Shown here piece after piece: positions 1 through 16,888 of a stretch of DNA of 64,000 bases. The DNA comes from Diacronema lutheri (Eukaryota; Haptophyta; Pavlovophyceae; Pavlovales; Pavlovaceae): positions 992,001-1,056,000 of the forward strand of contig JAGTXO010000001.1 in assembly GCA_019448385.1 (NCBI GenBank), given 5' to 3'. A program made the translations under genes and the position numbers. A model generated the notes under the pieces. That model did no database searches. It saw nothing but the letters and a program-made list of their open reading frames with translations, and had not been told where the DNA came from. Position 1 is the first letter of the stretch. Every line of letters begins with the position of its first letter.

Positions 1-2
1 CC

Positions 3-1282
3 GTACTCGTCAGCTTCAAGCCGCTGATGGAGGACGAGCGTATCCACGCGGCCGTGCGCTCTTTCACGGGCAAGAGCATCATCGAGCCGCCCTTCCCTGC
101 GCATGTGTCCATCCTGCCGCCCGGCACGCTGCTGCACGACCACCTCGACCAGCCCAACTTCCGCGGGATGGACGACCCGCGCGTCCCACGCTGGCTGATC
201 AAGGTGATGGGCTACTCTGGGCTCTTCGAGCGGTGGCGCATCCATGACTGCACTTTCCTCCTCTACCTCACCCATCAAAAGGGCGGGCAGTTCTTCGCGT
301 TCGCCGACGGGGTGTACAAGCCGCCCGTGCTCTTCGAGGCGCACGCGAACGACGTGTGGCTCGGTTACACGGGCGACATGTGGCACGGCATTCGGCTGGT
401 TGGCGATTGGGCGCAGAACCCGTACGACATGGACGGCAAGACGATCAAAATGCTCTCGAACATGACGGTCAACCCATGGACCATGCGCTGCCTCGACGCG
501 CAGGAGCGCACGTGGGGCGTCTTCGACGGCGAGCGGCTGCTTGCCTCCTTCCCATGGGACGAAATGCGCGCGGCCGCGCAGCTGCGCTACCGCGTCTTCG
601 GCACCGCCGAGGAGCATGAGATTTACACGTCGCACTCCGGTATGGCGGCGCGCGCGCTGCGAGCGGCGCGCCACAACGCCGCGCCAGCGCGCGGCGGCTA
701 GGGGCGCGTGGCCGCAGCCACAGAGTCACCATCGCTGCCGCGCGCGCGGCAGCCGCGGCGGGCCGCCTCGCCGCGCTGCGCGCCACGCGCGCCCGACGCG
801 CGCGCTCATGGCTTCCGCCCGGCCACGTCTGCCGCCGTGCGCCCTGCTCCGTGGCGCTCGCGCGAGCCGCAGACGACCTGACGGTGGAAAATGTCACGCA
901 GATTCTCATGGACGACCTGATCGCGCGCGGCCGCCTCACGAGCCGCGAGATCGGCCGCGACCGTCTCGCGAAGGTGCGGAGCGCGGGCGCGCGCGCGCCG
1001 CGGCGGTGCGAACGGCGCAAAAAGCCCGGCGCCACGAGCAGCTCGTGCCCGCGCCGTTGGGCACGGCGCACAGCGCACGTGGCTCGCTGACCGGTGCCGG
1101 ACGCCCCGGCGCGCGCCAACGCCTTGTCGCCTGCGCGCGCCCGTTGCCCGCAGCTGCTCGTCTCCGAGTACATTCGCTTCCCGCAGACCAACGCGAGCTT
1201 CCCGCTCAACTTTTGCCTCATCTACGACTTCATGCCCGCAGCCGTGCAGCAGCTTATGAGCCCGCATTGCATGACCGCCTAG
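3..1282 (+). CDS. Unrecognised protein, 3' part of a spliced gene cut by the window edge
   Basis: The frame is open from the first bases, so the start lies upstream. Exons 3-639, 873-973 and 1154-1282 are joined by two introns, both GT-AG. The first is in phase 1 (donor GTATGG) and the second in phase 0 (donor GTGCGG, acceptor CCGCAG). The three pieces total 867 bases, a whole number of codons, and end at TAG 1280-1282. The visible 288 residues are rich in aromatic and charged residues (for example PRVPRWLIKVMGY and CTFLLYLTHQKGGQFF) and look like a folded globular domain. A short stretch (HVSILPPGTLLHDH) faintly recalls the iron-binding region of aspartyl/asparaginyl hydroxylases, but the later histidine motif is not evident, so I assign no function. 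The exon structure is inferred from splice phase and protein-like composition. Confidence 0.6.
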
Positions 1283-1426
1283 GTCGCACGCTCGTTGTGG
1301 CGCCGCCCGCCTGCCCAAGCACATCGTACCCATCTCCCCATAACCGGCGTTAAATGACCTTCTCGTTTTTTGAAAAGCGGCGAAACTAATTTCAGAGAGG
1401 TCAAATTCTCGCGACCACCCGCCCGC

Positions 1427-3136
1427 ATGCGGCGGTCACCTAGGTGTGGAGCGAACGGGCACGTGGCCGCGCTCGTCCTCGCGCTAAGCGCGTCGGCGGG
1501 CGGGCTGGACGCGCGGCTGGCGCGCGTGGCGCAGACTTCTGGGCGCGCACCCGCGCCCGCCTCGGCACTGGCTCGCAGAGCCGACTCGCACAGATCACTC
1601 GTGCTGTGCTCGGGAGGCAGGGGTGGGGCGACGCTCGCGGCGATAGGGTCGGCCGAGCGCAGCCGCGGCGGGCGCGTGGGCAAGCGGACTATCTTGAGTC
1701 ACACGGGGTGGACGTCCTTCTACGGCGTCAACCGGTACGCGGCGTCCACAAAGGACATCACGCCCGGCTCGGAGGCAATGCAGTGGTACCTGCGCGCGAT
1801 TGGGCGCGACAAGTTGCTCGACCGCGAGAAGGAGATCATCCTGGCCAGCCGCATCCGGATCCTCCTCGACTGGGAGGGCAGACGGCTGCAGGAGGAGGAG
1901 ATGCTTGGCCGCAAAGTCACCCTCGACGAATGGGCCGAGGTCATCGGTAAGTCACGCCCCGCGCGTGCGTGCGCTGGCGGCACGGGGCCGATTGCACCTC
2001 GCGCCTCCGCCGCTGCTGCCTCCGCCGCCGCGTCGTCGTGCATACGAGCGCCCTCTGCTGCGCGTGCGCCACATACGCTCGCGCGCGCACGCGCGCGCAC
2101 GCCTTCCGCGCTCACGCGCGCTCGGTCGCTTGGCCAACTCCTCGACTCCGCTCCCGACTGACGACGCCGCCCCCCCCCCCCCTCCCCCCTGTCCCGTGCT
2201 TATGCTCACAGGCGTCAGCCCCGAGGAGTTTGGGAGCAAACTGCGGCTCTATCAGCAGGCGAAGAACACGATGGTGACTGCGAACCTGCGCCTTGTCGTC
2301 TCGATCGCCAAGAAGTACGCCAATCAGGGCCTCAACATCCAGGACCTCATTCAGGAGGGCTCCCTCGGCCTTATCCACGCGGTCAAAAAGTTTGACCCGG
2401 AAAAGGGTTGCAAGTTTTCGACCTACGCGACCTACTGGATCAAGCAGGCTGTCACACGCGCGCTTGCGGACCAATCGCGCACCATTCGCCTGCCGGTGCG
2501 CGCTGCTGCCGTACCGCGTCCGTCGCGCATGCCAACCCCTCGGCCTGGCCGACTGCCCCGCCCTCACGTCATCGCCCCTCGCCCTGTCTTCCATGCGCTC
2601 CCCCTGGCCAGGTGCACATCAACGACTTCCTCAAAAACCTGCGCAAGGCGCACCGCACCTTTTTCGTCGAGCACGGCCGCTTCCCGAGCGAAGACGAGCT
2701 GGCCGAGGTCCTCGGCTCCGGCGTCGCGAAGGTCAGCCTCGTGCGGCGCTCAGCGCAGGAGCTCATCTCGCTCGAGGCGCCGCGGCACTCGGCGTCGCAG
2801 CGCGCGCAGACGGAGGACGCGCGCATGCTCGACCTGATCCCATCGACGCTCACGCACCCAGAGGAGGGCCTGCGTCACTCCTTCCTGCAGGACGACCTGC
2901 GCACGTCGCTCGACACGGCGCTTGACTACGAGGAGCGCGTCGTGCTCTCGCAGCGCTATGGGCTCGATGGCTTCCGCCGCAAGACGCTTGCTGAGATCGG
3001 CGAAGAGCTGGAATACTCGACGACGCAGGTGCGGCAAATTGAGGCCAAGGCGATGCGCAAGCTGCGCAAGCCGACTGTGCGCAATGCGCTCACGGAGTAC
3101 CTGTCGCCCGTGATGGAGTCGAGCGACGCATGGTGA
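1427..3136 (+). CDS. Plastid RNA polymerase sigma-70 factor
   Basis: Nucleus-encoded bacterial-type sigma factor, expected to guide the plastid-encoded RNA polymerase to promoters. Exons 1427-1946, 2212-2495 and 2612-3136 (442 aa) join through GT-AG introns in phases 1 and 0. The N-terminal ~100 residues are low-complexity with a hydrophobic stretch ([15 protein letters not shown]), fitting a plastid-targeting leader. Then follow a region 1.2-like helix ([17 protein letters not shown]), region 2 with core-binding and -10 helices ([50 protein letters not shown]), region 3, and region 4 with the helix-turn-helix ([19 protein letters not shown]). The first in-frame ATG is 1427; upstream only TTG is available. 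Domain assignment is secure. Plastid location is inferred from the leader and from the known absence of such factors in other eukaryotic compartments. Confidence 0.92.
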
Positions 3137-3430
3137 CGGGCAGCTCGCAGACCGCGCTCATCACCTCGCGTCTTGCAACCCAGGCTGGGCGTGCCGCACT
3201 GCGCGCCGTACGGGCTCCGTGCGCCCGGACGGCGCGAGGCGCGGGCGCTCGGCTCGATGCGGCGTGGCAACACGGCTTCTCTGTGTCGCCACGGCAACAC
3301 CTGTCAATCAACCTTTCGTGGCGGCTTTGCCGCATTCCGGTTCCCCTGCATGTGCATGACTGATGAAAACACACCGGCCCGTCCCAAAAACAAGGCCACA
3401 CGGCCACACCGCGTGAGACGGGCTTCACGA
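3137..3430. other. Convergent intergenic spacer
   Basis: It lies between the stop codons of the sigma factor gene (plus) and the beta-helix gene (minus). I see no coding signal, repeat or RNA gene. It presumably holds both 3' UTRs. Confidence 0.5.
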
Positions 3431-4453
3431 TCATAAGCCGCGCGCGTACCGGCGCACACCGGTCGGCCTCCCGTTCGCGAGCCAGTCGGCGTGCATGCGC
3501 TTTGTCTCTCTGCGCTCGTCGCGCATCCGGCTGTCCTCTGCCACCCAGACGTCGGGTGCGAGCGCAACCGCGCTGCCGACGACGATCACGTTCATCGCGG
3601 TCCCTTCCGCCTTGATGGCCTCAAGGATTTCCACCTCCTTGTCGCGCGTGCACGCGTCGCGGTTGTTGTGAAAGTCGGAGCGATCGGCGCTGAGCGTCCT
3701 GGCAGTGGTGTAGATGGCACCGCCGCATCGCGAGGCATCGTTGGCGTGCATTGACGAGTGGCGAAGGTCGACGCGCGCCTCCGAGTAGAGCGCGCCACCG
3801 TACACGGCCGTGCACGAGGTGATGTGCACGTCGATGAGTCTGACGAGCCCGCTGCCCGCGAGCACCTTGATGCCGCCTCCTCGATCGCCGTGGCCGTTGG
3901 CGATGGCCAGGTGCTGCACGAGGACGTCCACGTCGGGCGCGATCTCAAGGACGCGATGCTCGTGCATGCCATCAATCGTGGCGAGCTCGACCAATGGGAG
4001 CGCAGCGGATGGCGTGCGCACGTCGGCCTTGGCGCTGCCGCCCTCCACGCGCGTCTCGAGGACGACGGGAGGCGCTGAGCCAAAGTGCGCGTCCGCGCCG
4101 ACCAGCGTGAGCGCGTGCGCAATTGCGGGGAGCGGCGTCTCGAGGTGGTAGCGGCCCGGAGCGAGTACGATGAGTCCGCTCTGCCCGCGCGGCAGCGCGT
4201 TGCAGTAGCGGAAGGCCGCGTGCAGCGTGCACGAGAGCAGCGCGTGGACGACGCCCGAAGGCGCCGAGTGCTCGACGCACTCGCCCACGGGCGTGTCGAT
4301 ATGGTAGCCCGTTTCTTCCACAAGCACAACGTGCGTACTGGGACCCGCGTCGAGCAACCGCATGCCGTCGAGCAGCGGGGCCTGCGCGGAAGCGGCGGGA
4401 ATGAACACGAGCAGCCCCACCATCTTCCTTCCGAAACGGGTCGCCATTATCAT
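3431..4453 (-). CDS. Secreted parallel beta-helix (pectin-lyase-fold-like) repeat protein
   Basis: Predicted 340-aa protein with a cleavable signal peptide (positively charged start, then MVGLLVFIPAASAQA). The body has irregular turns typical of right-handed beta-helix proteins: GLIVLAPGRYHLETPLP, LTLVGADAHFG, VLVQHLAIANGHGDRGG, VRLIDVHITSCTAVYGGAL, VDLRHSSMHANDASRCGGA, LSADRSDFHNNRDA. The GGA(I/L)Y and (H/N)N-type turns are like those of polymorphic-outer-membrane-type repeats, found in many algal secreted or cell-surface proteins. No catalytic residues could be identified, so enzyme activity is not claimed. Two closely spaced start codons (4453 and 4447) occur. The gene is divergent from the large gene starting at 4535, with an ~80-bp shared promoter that contains a C/G homopolymer. 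Confidence 0.6.
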   Translation of the reverse strand: MIMATRFGRKMVGLLVFIPAASAQAPLLDGMRLLDAGPSTHVVLVEETGYHIDTPVGECVEHSAPSGVVHALLSCTLHAAFRYCNALPRGQSGLIVLAPGRYHLETPLPAIAHALTLVGADAHFGSAPPVVLETRVEGGSAKADVRTPSAALPLVELATIDGMHEHRVLEIAPDVDVLVQHLAIANGHGDRGGGIKVLAGSGLVRLIDVHITSCTAVYGGALYSEARVDLRHSSMHANDASRCGGAIYTTARTLSADRSDFHNNRDACTRDKEVEILEAIKAEGTAMNVIVVGSAVALAPDVWVAEDSRMRDERRETKRMHADWLANGRPTGVRRYARGL

Positions 4454-4477
4454 TTTCCGTCCGAAACGGGGGGCTCC

Positions 4478-4501
4478 CCCCCCCCCCCCCCCCCCCCCCC
4501 C
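4478..4501. repeat. C homopolymer in a divergent promoter
   Basis: A run of roughly two dozen C (one T interruption near its start) lies between the start codons of the beta-helix gene (minus) and the giant gene (plus). Two copies of a TTCCG..CCGAAACGGG-like sequence lie just to its left (about 4429-4440 and 4456-4473). The run length could be affected by sequencing error. Confidence 0.7.
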
Positions 4502-4534
4502 ACTGCGGGCGCCAACTTTTCAAGAGGTCCGAGG

Positions 4535-11483
<6,949 letters not shown>

Positions 11484-11524
11484 ATTTTTTTGTTATTCGG
11501 TTGCTTAAGTCTTCCTAGCCCAAC

Positions 11525-14050
11525 TCACGCCACGAGCGCCTGCGCGCGGTGGATCATCGCGAGCGCGGCCGCGTTGTCGCCCACGCGGAGCTCCGCCCTG
11601 AGCTCCGCGTGCTGCACGCGCGAGGCGAGCTCCGATTCGCGCGCCTCGATCGTCTGCAACTGGGCGCGCAGCCGGTGCACCTCGGACGCGTGCATCTGCA
11701 CCAGCTCGTCGCGGTGCGCGGCAGAGCGCGGTCGGCTGAGGAGGACGCGCAGCTGGTCGTTGTCCGCGGCCAGCGCCTCGGCCGCCTCACGCGCGCGCCT
11801 CTGCTCGCGCCGCGCCTCGTTGGCATACTGCTCGGCGAGCTCGGCCTGAGACGAGGCGAGCGCGCGTAGCTCTCGCACCTCCGCTTCGGCGGAGTCACGC
11901 GCGCCAAACGCCTTCTGCAGCTGCGTCTCCTGCTGCCTGCGCGCGCCGCGCGCGCCGCTTGGCGATTTCGCGTCAGGCGCGCGTGCCGGGCGCGGCGGAG
12001 CGAGCGAGGCATGCGTCCCGGGCGCGGGCGCGGCGCGTGCACCTGAGCGCGGCTTGCAGCGTGTCGAGCTTGCGCTGCGTAGGGCCGTCCGGATCGCTGA
12101 TTGACTGCTGCAGCGCAGCGAACTTGGCAGCTTCCACCTCGCGGCCACGCTCCGCCTCTGCGCGCGCGCCGGCAGACGCGCGGTTGGGGCCCGGTGAGGT
12201 GGCCCAGTGAGGTGTGCGCGGTTGGGGCCCGGTGAGGTGGCCCAGTGAGGTGTGCGCGGTTGGGGCCCGGTGAGGTGGCCCAGTGAGGTGTGCGCGGTTG
12301 GGGCCCGGTGAGGTGGCCCAGTGAGGTGTGCGCGGTTGGGGCCCGGTGAGGTGGCCCAGTGAGGTGTGCGCGGTTGGCCCCACCTCGGGGGGCCGGGGGC
12401 CCGGTGAGGTGTGCGCGATGAGAGGCCGTGCGAAAGGCACGGCCAGGCACGCAGCGACGACGCGCGCGCGCGCGCACCAGCCACCGCGCGCCTCAGCCGG
12501 TCGGCCTCGCGCTCGGCCTCGGCAATTGCCGAGCGCGCGCGCGCGCGCTCCGAATCGAGTTCCGCCTCCACGCGCCGCTGTCGGCGGAGCGCGGCGGCGG
12601 CGTCGGCGTCGGCGTCGTCGCGCCGCTGCGCGGCTGCCGCGAGCGCCTCGCGCAGCGAGCTCACGAGCGCGCCCTCTTCAGCGGCGAGCCGGCGCGCCTC
12701 GGCGGCGGCGCGCGCCGCCTCGGCCGCGCCCGCCGTGCCGCGCGACTTGAGCTCGAGTTGCGCGCGCAGCTCGGCGACGACCTTGTCGAGCGCGTCAAGC
12801 TCGGCGCGCGCGTCGAGCACGCGCGCCTTCGCCGCCGCGTCCACGTCCGCCGCCGCCGCCTGCGCGCGCGCGCGCTCCGCGTCGAGCACGGCGCGCATCT
12901 CGGCCGCGTGTGCGCGCGCGCCGTCGGCGGCGAGCTGCGCGCGCGCGCGCACGCCGTCGGCCTCGGTGAGCTGCGCGGCGAGGTCGGCGAGCGCGCGCTC
13001 GGCCGCGCGCGCGTCGCGCTCCTCACGCGCACCGCGCGCGAGGAGCTCGTGCCGCGCACTGTCCAGCTCAGCCGTAAGCTGCTCGGCGCGCGCAGCCAAG
13101 CCCGCCGCCTCCTCGCGGTAGCTGTCCGCCAGCTGCACATGTGCGGCGGCCTCGCGCTGAGCGTCCTCGAGCTGCACGGCCATCGCCTCGGCGGCGGTAT
13201 TCGCGTCGGCCGCGTATGCGCGCGCGCTCGTCTCGCGCGCCGACGCCGCCTCCTGCGCGAGCACGAGCGAGCGCTGCGCGTCGGCGACGGCCGCGTCTGC
13301 GCGCGCCAGCTCCTGCAGCAGCTCGCCGCCCTCGGCGCGCGCGGCAAGCAGCTCCGCGTGCAGGTCCTCGAGCTGCGCGGTGCGCGCGGCGAGCTCAGCA
13401 TCCGCCGCGTCCGCGCGCTGACCCACGAGCGCGAGCTCGGTGCGCGCCGCGTGCGCGCCGCGCTGCGCAGCGGCGGCCTCGTCCGCGGCGCGCGCGCGCT
13501 CGGCGTGTGCGCCCTCCATCTCACCGGCAGCGCTCTCGAGCATTCGCGCATCCGTCTCGGCGCGCTCGCGCAGGATCGCGTTCTCGGTTGCAAGCAGAGT
13601 CAGCCGCTCCTCCATCTCGCGCAGCGCCGCGTCCGTCCCGCCATCTGCGTCCGCGCTTGAGCCCGCGCCCGCGCCGGTCTCGCGCGCGTGCCGCTCGTCC
13701 GCCGCGCGCGCGGCCGACGAGAGTGCCTCATGGAGACGCGCACGCAGGTCGTCATTCTCAGTGGCAAGCTCGCGCGCGCTCCGCGCCAGCTCGGCTGCGC
13801 GCCCCTCGGCTTCCGCATGCACCGCGTCCAGCTGCGCGATGCGCGCGTCGTACGCGACGAGGAGCGGCGAGAGGAAAGGCATCTCGACCATCCACGGGGG
13901 AAGCGGCAGGTCATCCTCGGAGCCGGGCACCGGCGCGGGCGGCGGTGCGCCCTCGCGCAGGGCCAGGCCGAGCTGGTGAGTGAGCCGGCGCACGAGCACC
14001 TGCGCGCCCTCGTACCCGACGATGGGCCGTGCATCGGCGGGCGTCACCAT
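11525..14050 (-). CDS. Long coiled-coil protein, centrosome/basal-body-like
   Basis: Three exons on the minus strand, 14050-12478, 12157-12043 and 11936-11525, sum to exactly 700 codons. Both introns are GT-AG with matching phases 1 and 2. A conserved-looking N-terminal head (about residues 1-65: DARPIVGYEGAQVLVRRL, WMVEMPFLSPLLVAYDARI) precedes ~600 residues of almost continuous alanine/glutamate/arginine heptads, a long parallel coiled coil. Such a head followed by a long coil resembles centrosomal or basal-body structural proteins, but I cannot name the family. Intron 1 holds a 38-bp minisatellite that happens to be open in frame, so a naive translation would include it. The gene converges on the giant gene with 41 bp between stops. 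ATG 14048-14050 is chosen because upstream only TTG is in frame. Confidence 0.7.
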   Translation of the reverse strand: MVTPADARPIVGYEGAQVLVRRLTHQLGLALREGAPPPAPVPGSEDDLPLPPWMVEMPFLSPLLVAYDARIAQLDAVHAEAEGRAAELARSARELATENDDLRARLHEALSSAARAADERHARETGAGAGSSADADGGTDAALREMEERLTLLATENAILRERAETDARMLESAAGEMEGAHAERARAADEAAAAQRGAHAARTELALVGQRADAADAELAARTAQLEDLHAELLAARAEGGELLQELARADAAVADAQRSLVLAQEAASARETSARAYAADANTAAEAMAVQLEDAQREAAAHVQLADSYREEAAGLAARAEQLTAELDSARHELLARGAREERDARAAERALADLAAQLTEADGVRARAQLAADGARAHAAEMRAVLDAERARAQAAAADVDAAAKARVLDARAELDALDKVVAELRAQLELKSRGTAGAAEAARAAAEARRLAAEEGALVSSLREALAAAAQRRDDADADAAAALRRQRRVEAELDSERARARSAIAEAEREADRLRRAVAGARARASSLRAWPCLSHGLSSRTPHRAPGPPRWGQPRTPHWATSPGPNRAHLTGPPHRAPTAHTSLGHLTGPQPRTPHWATSPGPNRAHLTGPPHRAPTARLPARAQRRSVAARWKLPSSLRCSSQSAIRTALRSASSTRCKPRSGARAAPAPGTHASLAPPRPARAPDAKSPSGARGARRQQETQLQKAFGARDSAEAEVRELRALASSQAELAEQYANEARREQRRAREAAEALAADNDQLRVLLSRPRSAAHRDELVQMHASEVHRLRAQLQTIEARESELASRVQHAELRAELRVGDNAAALAMIHRAQALVA
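12178..12420. repeat. 38-bp minisatellite inside an intron
   Basis: About five near-perfect tandem copies of a 38-bp unit containing GCGCGGTTGGGGCCCGGTGA, plus a diverged sixth copy. They lie wholly within intron 1 (12158-12477) of the coiled-coil gene. There are no unique spacers, so this is not a CRISPR array. Confidence 0.9.
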
Positions 14051-14289
14051 GTTTGCTTTTTTCAAAGCGCGCTTTCAAAAGCGAATTTTGAAAACGAGTC
14101 GATCCGGGTCCGGCCGCCACTTTTGCAAAACACGCGTCTAGACTTAATTGCACAGCTCTTCGCTCGAGGTGCGGCCCCCTACGCGTGGCGCAACGCAGCG
14201 CGCGTCGCGGCGGCGCCGAGTTGCGCGCGCGGCCGTTGACACGCGCCGCGCCCACTCCGCCGCGCGCGCACGGCTTCGGCGCAGTCGCC

Positions 14290-14674
14290 ATGTTCAAGCT
14301 CCTCCTTGCCCTCTTCGCCATCATGGTCGCCTCGTCGTCGGCGCTCGTCGCCCCGGCGGTCAAGATGCAGTCGCGCGTGTCGCGCACGGCGATCCGCATG
14401 GATGGCAAGGGTGGGTGCTCGCGTCTGCGCGACTCCCCGCTCGCCATCCGCGCGCGTTCCACGCGTGGCCGCCAGTCCCGCCGCTCACCTCGCGCCCCTG
14501 GCCCGCCCTGCGCGCTGGTCGCCTACGAGCGCAGGCTTTGGCGGCGGCGAGGCCACCCGCGACCCGGAGCCGACGGACATCGACCCTAACGACCCGAAGG
14601 GCAAGCAGAAGGCCATCCACAAGGCCGACTCCTTCGAGGAGTACATGAAGAAGCGCGCCGCCGGCAACAAGTAG
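14290..14674 (+). CDS. Small predicted plastid (or secretory) protein
   Basis: Two exons, 14290-14410 and 14535-14674, joined by a GT-AG intron (phase 1), give 86 aa. The N-terminus is a strong signal peptide (MFKLLLALFAIMVASSSALV) followed by a short Arg/Ser stretch (MQSRVSRTAIRMDGK). That is the layout of bipartite leaders in algae with secondary red plastids, although the usual Phe at the cleavage site is replaced by Leu. The mature part (about 45 aa) is acidic then lysine-rich (GFGGGEATRDPEPTDIDPND, ADSFEEYMKKRA). It is divergent from the coiled-coil gene across a 240-bp promoter. Function unknown. Confidence 0.65.
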
Positions 14675-15098
14675 GCGTTTTGGGGGCCGTCGTGCACTTT
14701 GCGTGGCGGAGACGGCGTCACCCGCCCTACGCTCAGCGGCCCGTGGGGCGCGCTAGGGCCTGCACGACGGCCGCGCGTGGCCCATTGAGCTAACTGGCCG
14801 GGCAGGATTACCTCGACACGCTGGACGCTCTCGCGGCCGCACAACTCTCAGCTTTTGACGCTCTCGCGGGCGATTCGAGATTAGCGCGTCGCGAGGGCAG
14901 TCGTGGACGCCAGTCATTCGCGGCGGGTGGCCGGCCACGTTGTCGGGTCTGAACAGACTTGTCTGCGCGGCGCACTCACGAGTGTACGCGCCATCTTTCG
15001 CGCTCGACGGCGCTCGCAGGTTGCCAGTTGCAACACGCCCCGCCGCCCCCGCCCCACCGCTGCCGGCGTCATTTTGAAAAGTAGCGGTGCCCACAGCC
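14675..15098. repeat. Intergenic region with an inverted duplication
   Basis: Arms at 14832-14882 and 15107-15152 are inverted copies of each other, nearly identical over about 46 bp apart from a short insertion in the left arm. The right arm is the first ~15 codons of the oxygenase gene beginning at 15099; the left arm is its reversed copy about 270 bp upstream. The spacer has no gene that I recognise. Confidence 0.8.
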
Positions 15099-16090
15099 AT
15101 GGCGCCAATCTCGAATCGCCCGCGCCAAAAGCTGAGAGTTGTGCGGCCCGCGACGTGTGCTCTGCGGGTCGGCGCCGTGCTCGTGGCAGCCGTGGCGGTC
15201 TTGGCTGCGTTCCTGCGGCTAGGCTTCGCCTCACCTCGCGGGCGCGGACCCATCGTTTTGGAGCGCCCGTGCAGCGCAGAGTACGAGCAGATGCCTGATG
15301 ACTGCAGGCCTCGGATCTGCGGGCACGCAGTCGTGGACGCGTTTGCATCGTCCGGCGAGGTCGAGGCGCTGCGCACGATTGCGGCTGCAGGCATGGCGCA
15401 CGGCGGCGGCACGGGCGGGCCCACGGTGCTTGACCTGTATTCGGGCGCGCTCTCCTTTGAGACGCAGTTTGTGTCAATCTGGCACAAGCTGAACGCGACG
15501 GGCGCGCCCGCGATTGCGACGAGTGCGCAGCTTGCCACGCTCGAAAAGGTCTACCGGCGAATCCGCTCGTCGGTGCGCGACGCATTTGGCTCTCGCACGT
15601 GCGAGCTCACGTCGCCCACATTTTGGTCTCGGCTGGACGCGTCGCAACCGCCCAAGACGCCGCACGATGAATATTGGCACACGCACGTCGATACGGCGCA
15701 GTACGGTAGCTTTGCCTTCACGGCGCTGTGCGTGCGCGCATGCGCGTGCGGAGAGCATCGTCCTCGCGGCGGATGCAGCCCGCCCTTCGGCTCACCTCCC
15801 GCGTGCGCGCGCCCCCCATCCCCCCTAGACTCTACCTCTCAGATTACGTTTCGGACTTCAGCGGCGGAGAGTTCGCGTTCGTCTTTCGGGAAGGCGAAGA
15901 AACGGTCCTTCCCGCCCGTGGCCGGCTGCTCATGTTCACGTCCGCTTCGGAAAACCCGCATCGGGTCAAGCGGCTGCGCAGTGGGCAGCGCCTCACACTC
16001 ACCGTCCCATTCACGTGCAGTGCAGCAGCTGCCATCGGACCTTTTTGGCTTGCGCAGGCGCGCGCCTCGCTGCGTCGCGACCAAATCTAG
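15099..16090 (+). CDS. OGFOD3-like 2-oxoglutarate/Fe(II) dioxygenase, type II membrane protein
   Basis: Exons 15099-15727 and 15829-16090 (GT-AG intron, phase 2) code for 296 aa. A short cytosolic Arg-rich start is followed by one transmembrane segment (VGAVLVAAVAVLAAFLRLGF) and a lumenal prolyl-4-hydroxylase-type domain. The iron ligands are visible as HTHVD (HxD) and a distal His in SASENPHRV. Arg in RLTLTV is placed to bind 2-oxoglutarate. The junction restores a continuous TALLYLSDY as in the OGFOD3 family, which supports the splice call. The substrate of this family is uncertain. The first codons lie in the right arm of an inverted duplication. Confidence 0.82.
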
Positions 16091-16098
16091 CGCAGAGA

Positions 16099-16100
<2 letters not shown>

Positions 16101-16133
<33 letters not shown>
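16101..16133. repeat. 33-base C homopolymer
   Basis: It lies between the oxygenase stop (16090) and the uL24m stop (16135, opposite strand), so in the overlapping 3' UTRs of two convergent genes. The length may be inexact. Confidence 0.85.
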
Positions 16134-16134
16134 A

Positions 16135-16791
16135 TCAACTGGCCTGGCAAACCGTTTGTAAACCGGCCTGGCGAGAGCGTTGCTTGCGCATAAACTCATC
16201 GTACCGCCGGTACGTGACCTCGTGCACATCGGACGCCGCGGTGTCCTGCGGGCTGTCCTCCTTTGTCGGACGCTTGCGCGATGGCTGCCGCGGGTACGGG
16301 ATGATGGCGTTGCTGCGCGCGACGCGGCGGCGCTTGCCATCTTCACCCAAGAGTACCTTGACGCGCGTCGGCTTGTCGGTCTCTGGGTCGATCAGGTGCA
16401 CGTTGGAGTAGTGGATTGGCCCGGGCCGCACCTGCTTCTCATTGGCCTTAAGGATCTTCGTCTGCAGGTGTATGCCTTCAACGATGAGGCGGTTCTGAAG
16501 AGGGAGGATCTCGAGCACCTTACCGCGCTTGCCAAAATCTTTCGACGCCTCGCTCACCACCGCCACCTCGTCGCCAGGCATGATCTTCCATCGATCGAGC
16601 GGGATCCGCACGCGCTCGGGCACGAGCTGGCGGCGGATGCTCCATCCCTTGCGCGTCGCGCGCATGAGTTCGTCGCGCGTAGGCCGACTGTTGGTCTTCC
16701 ATGCGAGGCCTCGCCACCCGCCCAACGCCCGCGGCGCGAGGAGGCTGGCGGCGGCACGCGCGGCCACGTGCACGCGCGCGGCGAGCAGCAT
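16135..16791 (-). CDS. MRPL24: Mitochondrial ribosomal protein uL24m
   Basis: 218-aa large-subunit ribosomal protein. An Arg/Ala-rich presequence ([20 protein letters not shown]) suggests mitochondrial import. The KOW motif is at about residues 70-95 ([29 protein letters not shown]), followed by [13 protein letters not shown] and [19 protein letters not shown], typical of the organellar L24 family. The basic C-terminal extension is as in eukaryotic mitochondrial members. No intron is needed. The start codon is 97 bp from that of RPT2 on the other strand, a shared bidirectional promoter. The plastid L24 form is less likely because the leader lacks a signal peptide. Confidence 0.88.
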   Translation of the reverse strand: MLLAARVHVAARAAASLLAPRALGGWRGLAWKTNSRPTRDELMRATRKGWSIRRQLVPERVRIPLDRWKIMPGDEVAVVSEASKDFGKRGKVLEILPLQNRLIVEGIHLQTKILKANEKQVRPGPIHYSNVHLIDPETDKPTRVKVLLGEDGKRRRVARSNAIIPYPRQPSRKRPTKEDSPQDTAASDVHEVTYRRYDEFMRKQRSRQAGLQTVCQAS

Positions 16792-16888
16792 GGCGACCAG
16801 GGCGTGTCGAGTCGACGTGCGATTTAAAAAAAGGCGGGTGTCGCCTCCGCCGCCCAGAGCGCCCTCTGGTCGAGCGCGGGCGCGCGCG

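Noticed and set aside
12178-12420. Possible CRISPR array
   Set aside because: Units are contiguous with no unique spacers and lie inside a spliceosomal intron of a eukaryotic gene. It is a minisatellite.
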